A program made the translations under genes and the position numbers. The notes below the pieces were generated by a model, which made no database searches, was not told the origin of the DNA, and worked only from the letters and a program-made list of their open reading frames with translations. A stretch of 64,000 bases of DNA. Source: CBDIBC01 sp965276635. GTDB taxonomy: Bacteria; Actinomycetota; Acidimicrobiia; Acidimicrobiales; Palsa-688. How positions within the stretch are numbered: the stretch's first letter is position 1; each line of letters starts with the position of its first letter. The stretch spans positions 620,001 through 684,000 of the forward strand of contig CBDIBC010000004.1 of assembly GCA_965276635.1 (NCBI GenBank), read 5' to 3'. Of the stretch, positions 49,559-57,851 are shown one piece after another.

Positions 49559-50665
49559 TCAGCGGTCGCCCCCGGACTGGGAGCCAGCCTTGTCGGTGAG
49601 GGATTGGACGAGCTCGTCGAAGCTCTTGGAGAACGACGAGAGGCCCTCGTCCTCCAGGACGCGGGCCACGTCGGCCATGTCCACGCCGGCGGCGGCCAGG
49701 GCATCGAGGTGGGCGTGGGCGCCGGCAGTGTCGTCGTCCACCGTCTGCCGGACGGTGCCGTGGTCCTCGAAGGCGGCCACAGTGGCATCCGGCATGGTGT
49801 TCACGGTGGCGGGGCCGATCAGGCTGTCGACGTAGAGCAGGTCGGGGTAGGCCTTGTTCTTCGTCGACGTGGACGCCCACAACGGTCGTTGGGGATGGGC
49901 GCCCGCTCGCTCCAGGGATGCCCACCGGTCGCCGGCGAAGCGCTCCTCGAACAGCTGGTACGCCAACCGGGCCTGGGCGACGGCGGCCCGGCCGACCAAC
50001 GCGGTGGCGTCACCGCCGATCTGGTCGAGTCGTCGGTCCACCTCGGTGTCCACCCGGCTGACGAAGAACGAGGCCACGCTGTGGACGGTGGAGAGGTCGC
50101 CGCCAGCGGCCGCGAATGCCTCCAGGCCGCTCAGGTACGCCTCGATCACCTCGCCGTAACGGGCGATGCTGAAGATCAACGTCACGTTGATGTTCCGACC
50201 CTCGGTGATCATCTGGCGGATGGCCGGAACCCCTTCGGCCGTGCCGGGGATCTTGACCATCAGATTCGGCCGGTCGATCCGTTGGTGCAGCCGGCGGGCC
50301 GCCTCGATGGTCCGGTCCGTGTCGGTGGCCAGGGAGGGCGCCACCTCCAGGCTCACGAAGCCGTCGCCGCCGCCGCTCTCGTCGTAGACAGGGCGCAGGA
50401 CGCCACAGGCGGCGGAGACGTCGTCGACGGCCATGGTCCAAAAGGCGTCGTCGACCGGTCCCGACCCGACCAGGGATGCGAACTGCTCGTCGTAGGCGTC
50501 CGAGCCGGTCATGGCCTTCTCGAAGATCGTCGGGTTCGACGTGACCCCGCGGATCCCCTGGTCGACGAGGGTCTGGAGGCTGCCGTCACGGAGGCTGGGG
50601 CGGGTCAGGTTGTCGATCCACGGGCTTTGCCCGCCGGTGGCGTAGAGATCCTGGAGTCGGGTCAT
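49559..50665 (-). CDS. tal: Transaldolase
   Basis: 368 residues, the long actinobacterial type. GIRGVTSNPTIFEKA contains the substrate-binding Asn region, NLMVKIPGT and NVTLIFS follow, and WASTSTKNKAYPD holds the Schiff-base Lys. It transfers a dihydroxyacetone unit between sugar phosphates. The ATG overlaps the tkt stop (ATGA). Together with tkt and pgl it forms a pentose phosphate cluster; no zwf, opcA or gnd is present here. Confidence 0.95.
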   Translation of the reverse strand: MTRLQDLYATGGQSPWIDNLTRPSLRDGSLQTLVDQGIRGVTSNPTIFEKAMTGSDAYDEQFASLVGSGPVDDAFWTMAVDDVSAACGVLRPVYDESGGGDGFVSLEVAPSLATDTDRTIEAARRLHQRIDRPNLMVKIPGTAEGVPAIRQMITEGRNINVTLIFSIARYGEVIEAYLSGLEAFAAAGGDLSTVHSVASFFVSRVDTEVDRRLDQIGGDATALVGRAAVAQARLAYQLFEERFAGDRWASLERAGAHPQRPLWASTSTKNKAYPDLLYVDSLIGPATVNTMPDATVAAFEDHGTVRQTVDDDTAGAHAHLDALAAAGVDMADVARVLEDEGLSSFSKSFDELVQSLTDKAGSQSGGDR

Positions 50666-52701
50666 GCGTCTTCCTCGCTGTCGTTGTCGAGCTGGGCGTC
50701 GGCGAAATCGTCGTCTGCGTCGAGCACCAGGCCCCGGGCTCGTTCGGCCACGTGTTCAGCGGTGAAGCCGAGCTCGGCCAGTACCTGCTCACCGGGCGCC
50801 GAGGCGCCGAAGTGGTCGATGGCCACCGAATCGTCGGCCCAACGGGACCACCCGAACGACGTAGCCGCCTCCACCGAGAGGATAGGTGCATCCGAGCCCA
50901 GGACCTGATCCTGGTAGTCGGCGCCCTGCTCCTCGAAGAGGTCCCAGCTCGGCATGGAGACGACTCGCGTGGCGTAGCCGTCCGCCTCCAGCAACTTGGC
51001 GGCGGCCACGCACACCGACACCTCGGAGCCCGTGCCGATCAGCACCAGGTCGGGATCGTCGTCGCCGGGTACGAGCACGTACGCTCCTTTGTCCACCTCT
51101 CCGACGAGCTCGGCGGTCCCCTCCAGGACCGGTAGCTCCTGGCGGCTCAGGATCAGCGCGGTGGGCCCGTCGTGCTCGATGGCGATGCGCAGGGCGTGGG
51201 CCGACTCGTTGGCGTCGGCCGGTCGGATGACGCGGAGGCCCGGCATGGCGCGCATGGCGGCCAGCTGCTCGATGGGCTGATGGGTGGGTCCGTCCTGGCC
51301 GAGGCCCACCGAGTCGTGGGTCCAGAAGTAGATGACCTTGGCCTGTGACAGCGCAGCCAGGCGCACCGACCCCCGCATGTAGTCGCTGAAGACGAAGAAC
51401 GTGCCTCCGACGGGGATGACGCCGCCGTGCATGCTCATGCCGGTCATGACACCCCCCATGCCGTGCTCACGGACACCGAAGGCGAAGGCGCGGCCGTCGG
51501 GGTGGGCGCGGCTCTGCTGCGCGGCGTCGTCCAGCTTGGTGCCGGTGTTCCCGGTGAGGTCGGCGCCCCCGGCCACCAGGCCAGGCACCTTGGGGGCGAT
51601 GGCGTTCAGGGCGGCGTTGGCCGACTTGCGGGTGGCGACCTGGTCGCCGGCCTTCCAGATGGGCAGCAGGTCCTGCCAACCGGCCATGCCCTCGTTCCCC
51701 CACAGTGCGTCCCACTCGGCGGCGTCGCCCGACCATTCGGCCCGGCGCTGCTCCCAACCCACCCGGACCTGGTGGCCGCGCCGACCGGCGTCGCGGTACA
51801 TGGCCAACACGTCGTCGGGGACCCAGAAGGTCTCATCGGGAGGGAGACCCATGATCTGCTTGGTGGCCCGCACCTCGTCCGCCCCGAACGGGCTGCCGTG
51901 CGCCTTGGGGTTGTCGGTCATCTTCGGCGACGGGTAGCCGATGTGGCTGCGAAGCACCAGGAACGACGGCTTGTCCTCGACCGCCATCGCCCGGCGGACG
52001 GCGGCTTCCAGGGCGTCGGTGTCGTTGGCGATCTCGCCGAGCTCCTCCACATGCCAGCCATAGGCCTCGAAGCGCCGGGCGGGATCGTCGTCGAGGGTGA
52101 TCTCGGTCGGTCCGTCGATGGTGATGTGGTTGTCGTCGTAGACGTAGACGAGCCGGCCGAGGCCCAGGTGGCCGGCAAGGGAGGCCGCCTCGTGGCTGAT
52201 GCCTTCCATGAGGTCGCCGTCACTGCAGACCACGAAGGTGTGGTGGTCGACCAGCTCCGGGCCATAGCGGGCCCGCAGCAAGCGCTCGGCGGCGCCCAGT
52301 CCCACGCCGTTGGCCGCGCCCTGCCCGAGCGGCCCGGTGGTGACCTCGATGCCGGGGAAGTGGTGGACCTCTGGGTGACCCGGCGTTCGGCTGTGCAGTT
52401 GGCGGAACGCCTTGAGATCGTCCAGCTCCATGCCGTAGCCGGTGAGGTACAGCATGCTGTAGAGCAGGATGCAGGCGTGGCCGCAGGACAGGACGAAGCG
52501 GTCGCGATCGGGCCAGTCGGGTGCGTCGGGGTCGTAGTCCATGATGCGCGTCCACAGGACGTGGGCGAGCGGCGCCAGGGCCATCGCTGTGCCGGGATGA
52601 CCAGAGTTGGCCTTCTGCGGCGCGTCCATGGCCAGACCACGGATCACGTTGATGCCGAGCTGCTCGAGGTCGGTGTTCCGAGGTGTGGTCACAGCGCTCA
52701 T
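50662..52701 (-). CDS. tkt: Transketolase
   Basis: 679 residues from ATG 52701. KANSGHPGTAMALAP, the thiamine-diphosphate motif GDLMEGISHEAASLAG...NHITI (GDG core CSDGDLMEG), FGVREHGMGG with the catalytic Glu, and THDSVGLGQDGPTHQP are all present. It transfers two-carbon units in the pentose phosphate pathway. A longer upstream frame is spurious. Expression as tkt-tal is likely from a leaderless promoter. Confidence 0.96.
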   Translation of the reverse strand: MSAVTTPRNTDLEQLGINVIRGLAMDAPQKANSGHPGTAMALAPLAHVLWTRIMDYDPDAPDWPDRDRFVLSCGHACILLYSMLYLTGYGMELDDLKAFRQLHSRTPGHPEVHHFPGIEVTTGPLGQGAANGVGLGAAERLLRARYGPELVDHHTFVVCSDGDLMEGISHEAASLAGHLGLGRLVYVYDDNHITIDGPTEITLDDDPARRFEAYGWHVEELGEIANDTDALEAAVRRAMAVEDKPSFLVLRSHIGYPSPKMTDNPKAHGSPFGADEVRATKQIMGLPPDETFWVPDDVLAMYRDAGRRGHQVRVGWEQRRAEWSGDAAEWDALWGNEGMAGWQDLLPIWKAGDQVATRKSANAALNAIAPKVPGLVAGGADLTGNTGTKLDDAAQQSRAHPDGRAFAFGVREHGMGGVMTGMSMHGGVIPVGGTFFVFSDYMRGSVRLAALSQAKVIYFWTHDSVGLGQDGPTHQPIEQLAAMRAMPGLRVIRPADANESAHALRIAIEHDGPTALILSRQELPVLEGTAELVGEVDKGAYVLVPGDDDPDLVLIGTGSEVSVCVAAAKLLEADGYATRVVSMPSWDLFEEQGADYQDQVLGSDAPILSVEAATSFGWSRWADDSVAIDHFGASAPGEQVLAELGFTAEHVAERARGLVLDADDDFADAQLDNDSEEDA

Positions 52702-52707
52702 GGAGGA

Positions 52708-52713
52708 ACAGTA
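52708..52713 (-). promoter_or_regulatory. -10 box TACTGT, leaderless tkt
   Basis: TACTGT on the minus strand ends exactly six bases before the tkt ATG. The intervening TCCTCC is not a ribosome-binding site. Confidence 0.5.
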
Positions 52714-52750
52714 CCCACCCGCAGTCCTGGCTACGACCGCACGCCCGTGC

Positions 52751-53818
52751 TCACCGGGTGTCGGGGATCGGGTAGAAGACCATGGCGGTTGCCGCCTCGG
52801 TGGTGCGTGCGACCGGGCCGCCCGCCCAGCTGACGGCAGCCTTGGTGGCCAGCCCGGCGACGGCTGGCCCTTCGGTCTCGTTGCCCGCCTGGTCGTCGGA
52901 GTCGTCCCGGTCGTGGGTCCCGGTAGGCGGGAAGACGAGGGCGGCGTCTGCCCCTGCCTCGGCGACCAGGTGGCGCAGCTGCAGGTCGGCCGCGGCCCGG
53001 TCACGAACATGGAACTGGACGACGGCACCCTCGTCGATCGGTTCGGCCAGCACCAGGGTCTGCCGATCGGGCTCCGATCCGAGCACTCGTGCCAGCCCGC
53101 TGGCGCCACCCGGCGCGTCGCCGGCCGGCTCACCGACGACGCCCAGGTACAGCTCACGGTTGATCAGCTCGATGTCCGACGCCGGCACCTGGTCTCGCGC
53201 CACGTCGACCAGGCACGCCCGGGCGGCCTGGCCGGAGAGGGTGCGCACTGCCGGGCCGGCGGCGTCGGTCACGACGAGTGCCGACCCGATGGGCCGGAAG
53301 CCTTCGGCGACGAGCACGCCGGCATCCACACCGCCTCCGAAAGCCACGCCGACCCCACCGCCCTCGGCACGAGCGTCTTCGGTCACGAGGAACGTGTGAT
53401 CGGCGACGGCGCCGGCGACCGGCACTCGACCCCAGCCCGGCGGGACGGGACCGGGGTGGCGAGGGGCGAAGAGGAGGACGGCCCGGGGCTCGGCCGGTCC
53501 CAGGTCCGGGAGACCGTCGCCGGCCCACCGGAGGGGAACGACGGGTCCGGTCAGGCCGGCCAGGGCGGCCAGGGCCGGACGGAGACGGGGCGTGTCCCGG
53601 CCGATCACCGCCCGGCCCACGGCGCCCAGGAGCACGATCGGCGACAGCACCGCTCGCACGGCCGTGGTGATGTCCTCCAAGGCGCCCCCATGGCCAGGCG
53701 TGGCGAAGAGGAAGACCACGTCGGGATGGGTGCCGAGCTGCTCCAGGACTTGCCCGATGATCTCGCCGGTGGCGTGGGCGGAGACGGGGTGGGTCGACGA
53801 GGCGGACGCGAACGGCAC
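52751..53818 (-). CDS. FIST domain sensor-like protein
   Basis: 355 residues from GTG 53818. The N-terminal part (SASSTHPVSAHATGEIIGQV, FLFATPGHGGALEDITTAV, LLGAVG) matches the FIST_N ligand-binding domain, and the C-terminal half (ELYLGVVGEP, GAVVQFHVRD, ATKAAVSWAGGP) resembles FIST_C. FIST proteins bind small ligands, perhaps amino acids, and are often coupled to signalling enzymes; none is adjacent. It begins seven bases after the stop of the small beta protein, so they are probably one transcript. Confidence 0.72.
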   Translation of the reverse strand: MPFASASSTHPVSAHATGEIIGQVLEQLGTHPDVVFLFATPGHGGALEDITTAVRAVLSPIVLLGAVGRAVIGRDTPRLRPALAALAGLTGPVVPLRWAGDGLPDLGPAEPRAVLLFAPRHPGPVPPGWGRVPVAGAVADHTFLVTEDARAEGGGVGVAFGGGVDAGVLVAEGFRPIGSALVVTDAAGPAVRTLSGQAARACLVDVARDQVPASDIELINRELYLGVVGEPAGDAPGGASGLARVLGSEPDRQTLVLAEPIDEGAVVQFHVRDRAAADLQLRHLVAEAGADAALVFPPTGTHDRDDSDDQAGNETEGPAVAGLATKAAVSWAGGPVARTTEAATAMVFYPIPDTR

Positions 53819-53825
53819 GCGCCCG

Positions 53826-54218
53826 CTAGTCGACCGGCGCCAGGAGGGTGAGGGGGACCGCGGTGACCGCACCGTCGGGCAGGAGCCGGCAGTGGGCCTC
53901 GATGGTGCCAGGCGCCGGGAACGCCAGCTCGCCGCGCACCAGGCGGTAGGTGAACTTCCCCGGCTCGACCTGGAAGGGGGACACGTTCCGGGCCACCTCC
54001 TCGCCGGATTCGCCCCGGAAGACCACCTCGAGCGTGCCTTGGCCGCTCTCGTGGGCGCCGCAGCGGACGAACACGATCAGGTGCGGGCTGATCGTCACGG
54101 GCGGGGGCGACGGAGCAGGTAGGGAGAACATGATGCCGGTGAGGTCGATCCGGGTGGACGGTCCGGGGACCGGCCGCAGGTCGATGTTCTCGGCGAAGAG
54201 CGCAGAGACGATGTCCAT
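53826..54218 (-). CDS. Small beta-sandwich protein (DUF6941-like)
   Basis: 130 residues with no signal peptide. Alternating hydrophobic pattern and segments such as PHLIVFVRCGAHESGQG, LEVVFRGESGEEV and GTIEAHCRLLPDG suggest an all-beta fold; similarity to DUF6941 is tentative. Function unknown. It is followed closely by the FIST gene, and a TAGCCT box lies nine bases before its ATG. Confidence 0.6.
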   Translation of the reverse strand: MDIVSALFAENIDLRPVPGPSTRIDLTGIMFSLPAPSPPPVTISPHLIVFVRCGAHESGQGTLEVVFRGESGEEVARNVSPFQVEPGKFTYRLVRGELAFPAPGTIEAHCRLLPDGAVTAVPLTLLAPVD

Positions 54219-54244
54219 GGGGCGCCCAGGCTACCGGGGCGCGC

Positions 54245-55006
54245 TCAGACCAGCTCGGGCTCGGGGCGGGCCTTGGCGCTGAAGTGGACCTCGTCGTGGC
54301 GAATGGTGAGCCACCGGAGACGGCGGGCGGTGGCGATGAACCACCAGCCGGGATCGATCTCGCGACCCCGTAGGGACAGCCGGGCCGAGGTCGGGGCGGC
54401 ATGGTGGTTGCTGTGCAGGCCTTCGCCGGCGGTCAGCCAGGCCAGCCATTGGCTGTTGGCCGCCAGACCGGTGAAATGGCGTTGGCCGAAGGTGTGGCCG
54501 ACCGCGTTCACCGCCGAGTTCAGGGCGAGGTAGGTCACGGTGTGGACCGCCGAGGCCACCAGGACGAGCCGCCAGTTCCCCCAGAACGCCAGGAACAGCA
54601 CGCCGACGCCGACGCCGAGACCCAGGAGGGCATGGTCGAACAGGACCCGGTCCCACCGGTCGGGCGGCAGGTCCCGGGCGTAGCGGTCGGTGTTCGCCTG
54701 GTCCTTGGCCACGTTGCGGTACAGGAGGACGTTCCCGAGCTGCACCTTCCAGAACCCCTCGATCACCGGGGAGTGCGGATCGCCGGGGATGTCGGTGTAG
54801 GCGTGGTGCTTGCGGTGGACGGCGGCCCACTGGCGAGCACGGATCCCGGTGGTGACCCACAGCAGGCTGCGGCAGGCGAACCGAAGGGCGGGCCGCATGG
54901 CGATCGCCCGGTGCGACACCGTCCGATGGAGGAAGACGGTCGTCAGGAAGATGCCGACCTGGCAGACGACCAGGCCGACGAGGACCGCAACGATATATCC
55001 GAGCAC
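54245..55006 (-). CDS. Acyl-CoA / fatty acid desaturase
   Basis: 253 residues, GTG start. Three histidine boxes, HRTVSH, HRKHH and HSNHH, bind the di-iron centre of membrane fatty-acid desaturases of the delta-9 stearoyl-CoA type. Four hydrophobic segments fit two hairpin membrane pairs. No N-terminal or C-terminal cytochrome b5 domain. It would introduce a double bond into acyl chains and adjust membrane fluidity. TAGCCT six bases before the GTG suggests a leaderless message. Confidence 0.93.
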   Translation of the reverse strand: MLGYIVAVLVGLVVCQVGIFLTTVFLHRTVSHRAIAMRPALRFACRSLLWVTTGIRARQWAAVHRKHHAYTDIPGDPHSPVIEGFWKVQLGNVLLYRNVAKDQANTDRYARDLPPDRWDRVLFDHALLGLGVGVGVLFLAFWGNWRLVLVASAVHTVTYLALNSAVNAVGHTFGQRHFTGLAANSQWLAWLTAGEGLHSNHHAAPTSARLSLRGREIDPGWWFIATARRLRWLTIRHDEVHFSAKARPEPELV

Positions 55007-55012
55007 ACCCGC

Positions 55013-55018
55013 AGGCTA
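55013..55018 (-). promoter_or_regulatory. -10 box TAGCCT, leaderless desaturase
   Basis: TAGCCT on the minus strand ends exactly six bases before the desaturase GTG. Confidence 0.5.
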
Positions 55019-55077
55019 GCCCACTGACCAGATGGTAGGGGATCGGCCGGGTGTCCCTGCGGGCGTGCCGGGGCCCG

Positions 55078-55083
55078 TAGCCT
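55078..55083 (+). promoter_or_regulatory. -10 box TAGCCT before leader ORF
   Basis: TAGCCT ends exactly six bases before GTG 55090, which opens a 14-codon frame rather than the LON-domain gene. Confidence 0.45.
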
Positions 55084-55089
55084 GGCCTC

Positions 55090-55134
55090 GTGGCAGACGG
55101 ACCGAGGCGGGCGGCGCGGTGGCTTTCGGCATGA
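55090..55134 (+). CDS. Putative leaderless 14-residue leader ORF
   Basis: GTG 55090 has the same spacing from a -10 box as the other leaderless starts and encodes MADGPRRAARWLSA. Its stop TGA (55132-55134) overlaps the ATG 55131 of the LON-domain gene as ATGA. It may exist to deliver ribosomes to that start by translational coupling. Evidence is positional only. Confidence 0.4.
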   Translation: MADGPRRAARWLSA

Positions 55135-55784
55135 GCCGGCGGCTACCACTGTTCCCGCTCGGCACTGTGCTCATGCCGACGCACGTCGTGCCGTTGCACA
55201 TCTTCGAGCCCCGCTACCGGGTGCTGATGGACGACCTCACCGGGGCCGAGCTGGGTACGCCACTCATCGAACCCGAGTTCGGGGTGGTCCTGATCGAGCG
55301 CGGCCGCGAGGTAGGCGGTGGCGAGACACGAGCGCGCACGGGGACCGTGGCCCGCCTGGTGGACGCCCAACGGCTGCCCGACGGGCGCTGGGTGGTCGCG
55401 GCCAACGGCGTCGGGCGGTTCGCCGTGGTCGAGTTCCTGCCCGACGATCCCTATCCGCTGGCCGAGGTCGACGACATCGAGGAGGGCGCCTGGATCGTCG
55501 ACGATGCTGCGGCCCTGGCCGTCGCGGAGGCGGCCCTCCGGCGCACCTACGACCTGGCCTCCCAGCTCAACCCCCAGGCCGAGGGGGCCGAGGACGGACC
55601 GACGTTCACCCTGGCCGACGATCCGGCCTTGGCCGCCTGGCAGCTGTGCGGCCTGGCGCCGGTCGGTCCTCACGATCAGCAGCGGTTGCTGGTGGCATCG
55701 ACCACCGGCGAGCGCCTGCATCTGCTCCTCGAACTGGTGGAAGACCTGGCCAGCATGCTTGCGCTGCGGCTGGCCGGCGGGTAA
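55131..55784 (+). CDS. LON substrate-binding domain protein
   Basis: 217 residues from ATG 55131; GTG 55119 is an alternative. LPLFPLGTVLMPTHVVPLHIFEPRYR (key part LPLFPLGTVLMP and LHIFEPRYR) is the N-terminal domain of Lon protease without the ATPase or peptidase. The C-terminal half is helical (AEAALRRTYDLASQ, LLVASTTGERLHLLLEL). Stand-alone LON domains may recognise or present substrates; function unproven. No Shine-Dalgarno precedes either start, so coupling to the tiny upstream frame is plausible. Confidence 0.88.
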   Translation: MSRRLPLFPLGTVLMPTHVVPLHIFEPRYRVLMDDLTGAELGTPLIEPEFGVVLIERGREVGGGETRARTGTVARLVDAQRLPDGRWVVAANGVGRFAVVEFLPDDPYPLAEVDDIEEGAWIVDDAAALAVAEAALRRTYDLASQLNPQAEGAEDGPTFTLADDPALAAWQLCGLAPVGPHDQQRLLVASTTGERLHLLLELVEDLASMLALRLAGG

Positions 55785-55814
55785 GGATCGCTGAATCCCG
55801 ATCCCGGAGAAGCC

Positions 55815-56222
55815 GTGGCCCTGAACCCGTCCGATACCGTCGCCACACCCGCAGCCGAACGCGACCAGTCCTTCGGTACCCAGGCCGGCGAGCTGAAGGA
55901 TCTGGTGGTCGTCTACGCCAAGCAGGAGACCATCGAGCCGCTCAAGGGTCTGCTGCGCTTCGTGGGCTTCGGCGTGGCCGGCGCCGTGCTGCTGGCCGGC
56001 GGCGTGGTGTTCCTGTGCGTGGGCGCGGTACGCGCCCTGCAGTTCGAGCTGCATGCCCATCTGGCCGGGAACCTGTCCTGGGTGCCATACCTGGGCGGTG
56101 TGGTGCTGGCCGCCGCCGTGGCCGTGCTCGCAGTCACCAGGATCGGCAAGGTTTCCAGCGGCAAGGTCTCCAGCGGCAAGGTTGCCAGCGGCCAGGTTTC
56201 CAACAACAGGGTTTCCCCGTGA
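55815..56222 (+). CDS. Phage-holin-like small membrane protein (PF07332-like)
   Basis: 135 residues, GTG start with GGAGAA nearby. A soluble N-terminus (YAKQETIEPLKGLLRFV) precedes two membrane helices (GVAGAVLLAGGVVFLCVGAV and LGGVVLAAAVAVLAVTRI). This resembles the actinobacterial phage-holin superfamily III group, which are usually host membrane proteins, not lysis proteins. The tail is built of KVSSG units from a 15-base DNA repeat. The stop overlaps the next GTG (GTGA). Confidence 0.65.
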   Translation: MALNPSDTVATPAAERDQSFGTQAGELKDLVVVYAKQETIEPLKGLLRFVGFGVAGAVLLAGGVVFLCVGAVRALQFELHAHLAGNLSWVPYLGGVVLAAAVAVLAVTRIGKVSSGKVSSGKVASGQVSNNRVSP

Positions 56223-56476
56223 GTCCTCGACTGAAGCTGCCGTCGTCGAACGGCCCCGTTCGCGGCAGCGGTCCCGGCGGCCGGGTGGAGATCGGCGACA
56301 TCCAGTCCAAGCTGGGCGAGATACGCGGGGACATCGACGACAAGACCCAGGCCGCCAAACCAGTCCTCACCTACGCCGCGGTCGCCGGTGTGGTCCTGTT
56401 GGTGGCGGCCGCATTCGTGCTCGGGCGCAAGAAGGGTCGGCGGGCCAGCACCTGGGTCGAGGTGCGGCGGCTGTGA
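56219..56476 (+). CDS. Small single-span membrane protein
   Basis: 85 residues from GTG 56219, coupled to the holin-like gene. A soluble N-terminal half includes GDIQSKLGEIRGDIDDKT, a short amphipathic helix, followed by one membrane helix (VLTYAAVAGVVLLVAAAFVL) and a basic GRKKGRR end. Not a recognised family. Probably works with the holin-like protein in the membrane. Confidence 0.65.
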   Translation: MSPRLKLPSSNGPVRGSGPGGRVEIGDIQSKLGEIRGDIDDKTQAAKPVLTYAAVAGVVLLVAAAFVLGRKKGRRASTWVEVRRL

Positions 56477-56489
56477 CAGGCGGCCGGCG

Positions 56490-56693
56490 ATGAGACGGTT
56501 GTTCCGGCTCGGCATGCGCCAGGGCTTCCGTCGCGGGGTCCTCGACGGGAACCGGGCCTGGGTCGTCGTCGGCGGGATCGCCCTGCTCGGCCACCTGGCC
56601 GGACGGGTGTCCGGGCGGGAGGCGGATGTGGTGTTCTCCGAGGTGTTGGCTCCCGGGGAATCGTTCCGGATCACCCACGAAGCGCGTCCCTGA
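56490..56693 (+). CDS. Small hypothetical membrane-associated protein
   Basis: 67 residues from ATG 56490, 13 bases after the previous gene. Arg-rich N-terminus (MRRLFRLGMRQGFRRG), then a weakly hydrophobic segment (AWVVVGGIALLGHLAG) and a polar end (GESFRITHEARP). Unrecognised. Third member of a row of small membrane proteins. Confidence 0.55.
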   Translation: MRRLFRLGMRQGFRRGVLDGNRAWVVVGGIALLGHLAGRVSGREADVVFSEVLAPGESFRITHEARP

Positions 56694-56727
56694 CTCCGGC
56701 CCCCGCCGGGCCGGCTCGGACGTCAAG

Positions 56728-56937
56728 ATGGCAGCCGTGAAGGTTCTGCTCAGAAATCCTCGCCGCCAGCTCGACATCCCCGGACCGATGACCGTGCACG
56801 CCCTCGTCGACCGCCTGGAGCTGAACCGCGAGTCGGTGCTGGTCATCGTGGACGGGACCCTCGTCACCGGCGACGCCCGCCTGGACGCCTCGGCCGAGGT
56901 CGAGGTCCGACCGGTGATCTCGGGCGGCGCAACGTGA
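56728..56937 (+). CDS. ThiS/MoaD-like sulfur carrier, TtuB candidate
   Basis: 69 residues from ATG 56728; GTG 56737 (MKVLLRNPRR) is equally good. The ubiquitin-like pattern is short strands KVLLRN and LDIPG, helix TVHALVDRLE, VLVIVDGTLV, then EVEVRPVISGG. A C-terminal diglycine is expected to be thiocarboxylated; here it is followed by Ala-Thr, so the tail would have to be trimmed. The stop overlaps the GTG of the TtuA-like gene (GTGA). In Thermus, TtuB is the sulfur donor for TtuA. Confidence 0.8.
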   Translation: MAAVKVLLRNPRRQLDIPGPMTVHALVDRLELNRESVLVIVDGTLVTGDARLDASAEVEVRPVISGGAT

Positions 56938-57851
56938 AGTGCCGATCCTGTCGAGCCCCGGCCGTGATCGACGTGCGCCGCCACAACGCCGGGTTCTGTG
57001 CCGCCTGCTTCGTCCGCCACTGCCGCGAGCAGGTCAGCCGGACCATCGCCGCCCTGGAGATGATCCAACCGGGCGATCGCGTCCTCGTCGCGGTGTCGGG
57101 GGGCAAGGACTCGTTGGCCCTGTGGGACATCCTGTTGGATCTGGACATCGCCGCCGACGGCCTGTACATCGGCCTGGGGATCGGCGGCTACAGCGACCCG
57201 TCCGGCGACCACGCCCGTGCGTTCGCCGCGTCGCGCCAGGCCCACCTGGTCGAGATCGATCTGCCCACCCAGCTCGGCTTCGACATCCCGACGGGGTCCC
57301 GCGCCGCCCGACGGACGCCGTGCTCGGCGTGCGGTCTCTCCAAGCGCCACCTGTTCAACCGTGCCGCCATCGAAGGTGGCTACGACGCGGTGGCCACCGG
57401 GCACAACCTTGATGACGAAGCCGCGGTGCTGTACGGGAACGTGCTGCGCTGGGATCTCGGGTACCTCGGCCGCCAGCTGCCGGTGCTGCCTGGCGGCGAC
57501 GGCTTTGCCCGCAAGGTCAAGCCGCTCGTCCGCCTGAGCGAGCGGGAGACGGCCGCCTACTGCGTCGTGCGCGGGATCGACTACATCGTCGAGGAGTGCC
57601 CGATGGCGGTCGGGAACAAGCATCTGGCGTACAAGGAGGCGCTGAACGAGGTGGAGGTGCGCTCGCCGGGGACGAAGGCGGCGTTCTACTTCGGCTTCAT
57701 CGAGCGGATGGCACCCCTCGTCGCCGGCGCCGCCAGCGAAGAGCGCGAGGGGCTGCACCCGTGCCCCGAATGCGGATCACCGACGATCGCCGACATCTGC
57801 GCGTTCTGCCGACTGGCGGCGCGCGCCCGCGAGGTCGGCGGCCGGTCGTGA
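56934..57851 (+). CDS. ttuA: tRNA-U54 2-thiouridine synthetase, TtuA-like
   Basis: 305 residues. N-terminal zinc site Cys3/Cys6 and Cys22/Cys25; PP-loop SGGKDS at 55-60; PCSACG with Cys130 and Cys133; EECPM with Cys222; C-terminal zinc site CPEC and CAFC. Cys130, 133 and 222 are the residues that bind the catalytic [4Fe-4S] cluster in Thermus TtuA, and the numbering coincides. It thiolates U54/T54 in the tRNA T-loop using ATP and a carrier-bound sulfur. Coupled to the carrier gene before it and to trmI after it by GTGA overlaps. Confidence 0.88.
   Translation: MKCRSCRAPAVIDVRRHNAGFCAACFVRHCREQVSRTIAALEMIQPGDRVLVAVSGGKDSLALWDILLDLDIAADGLYIGLGIGGYSDPSGDHARAFAASRQAHLVEIDLPTQLGFDIPTGSRAARRTPCSACGLSKRHLFNRAAIEGGYDAVATGHNLDDEAAVLYGNVLRWDLGYLGRQLPVLPGGDGFARKVKPLVRLSERETAAYCVVRGIDYIVEECPMAVGNKHLAYKEALNEVEVRSPGTKAAFYFGFIERMAPLVAGAASEEREGLHPCPECGSPTIADICAFCRLAARAREVGGRS

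Noticed and set aside
55815..56222. Prophage lysis module
   Set aside because: Only a holin-like fold is present; there is no endolysin, integrase or structural gene, and such proteins are often chromosomal in actinobacteria.
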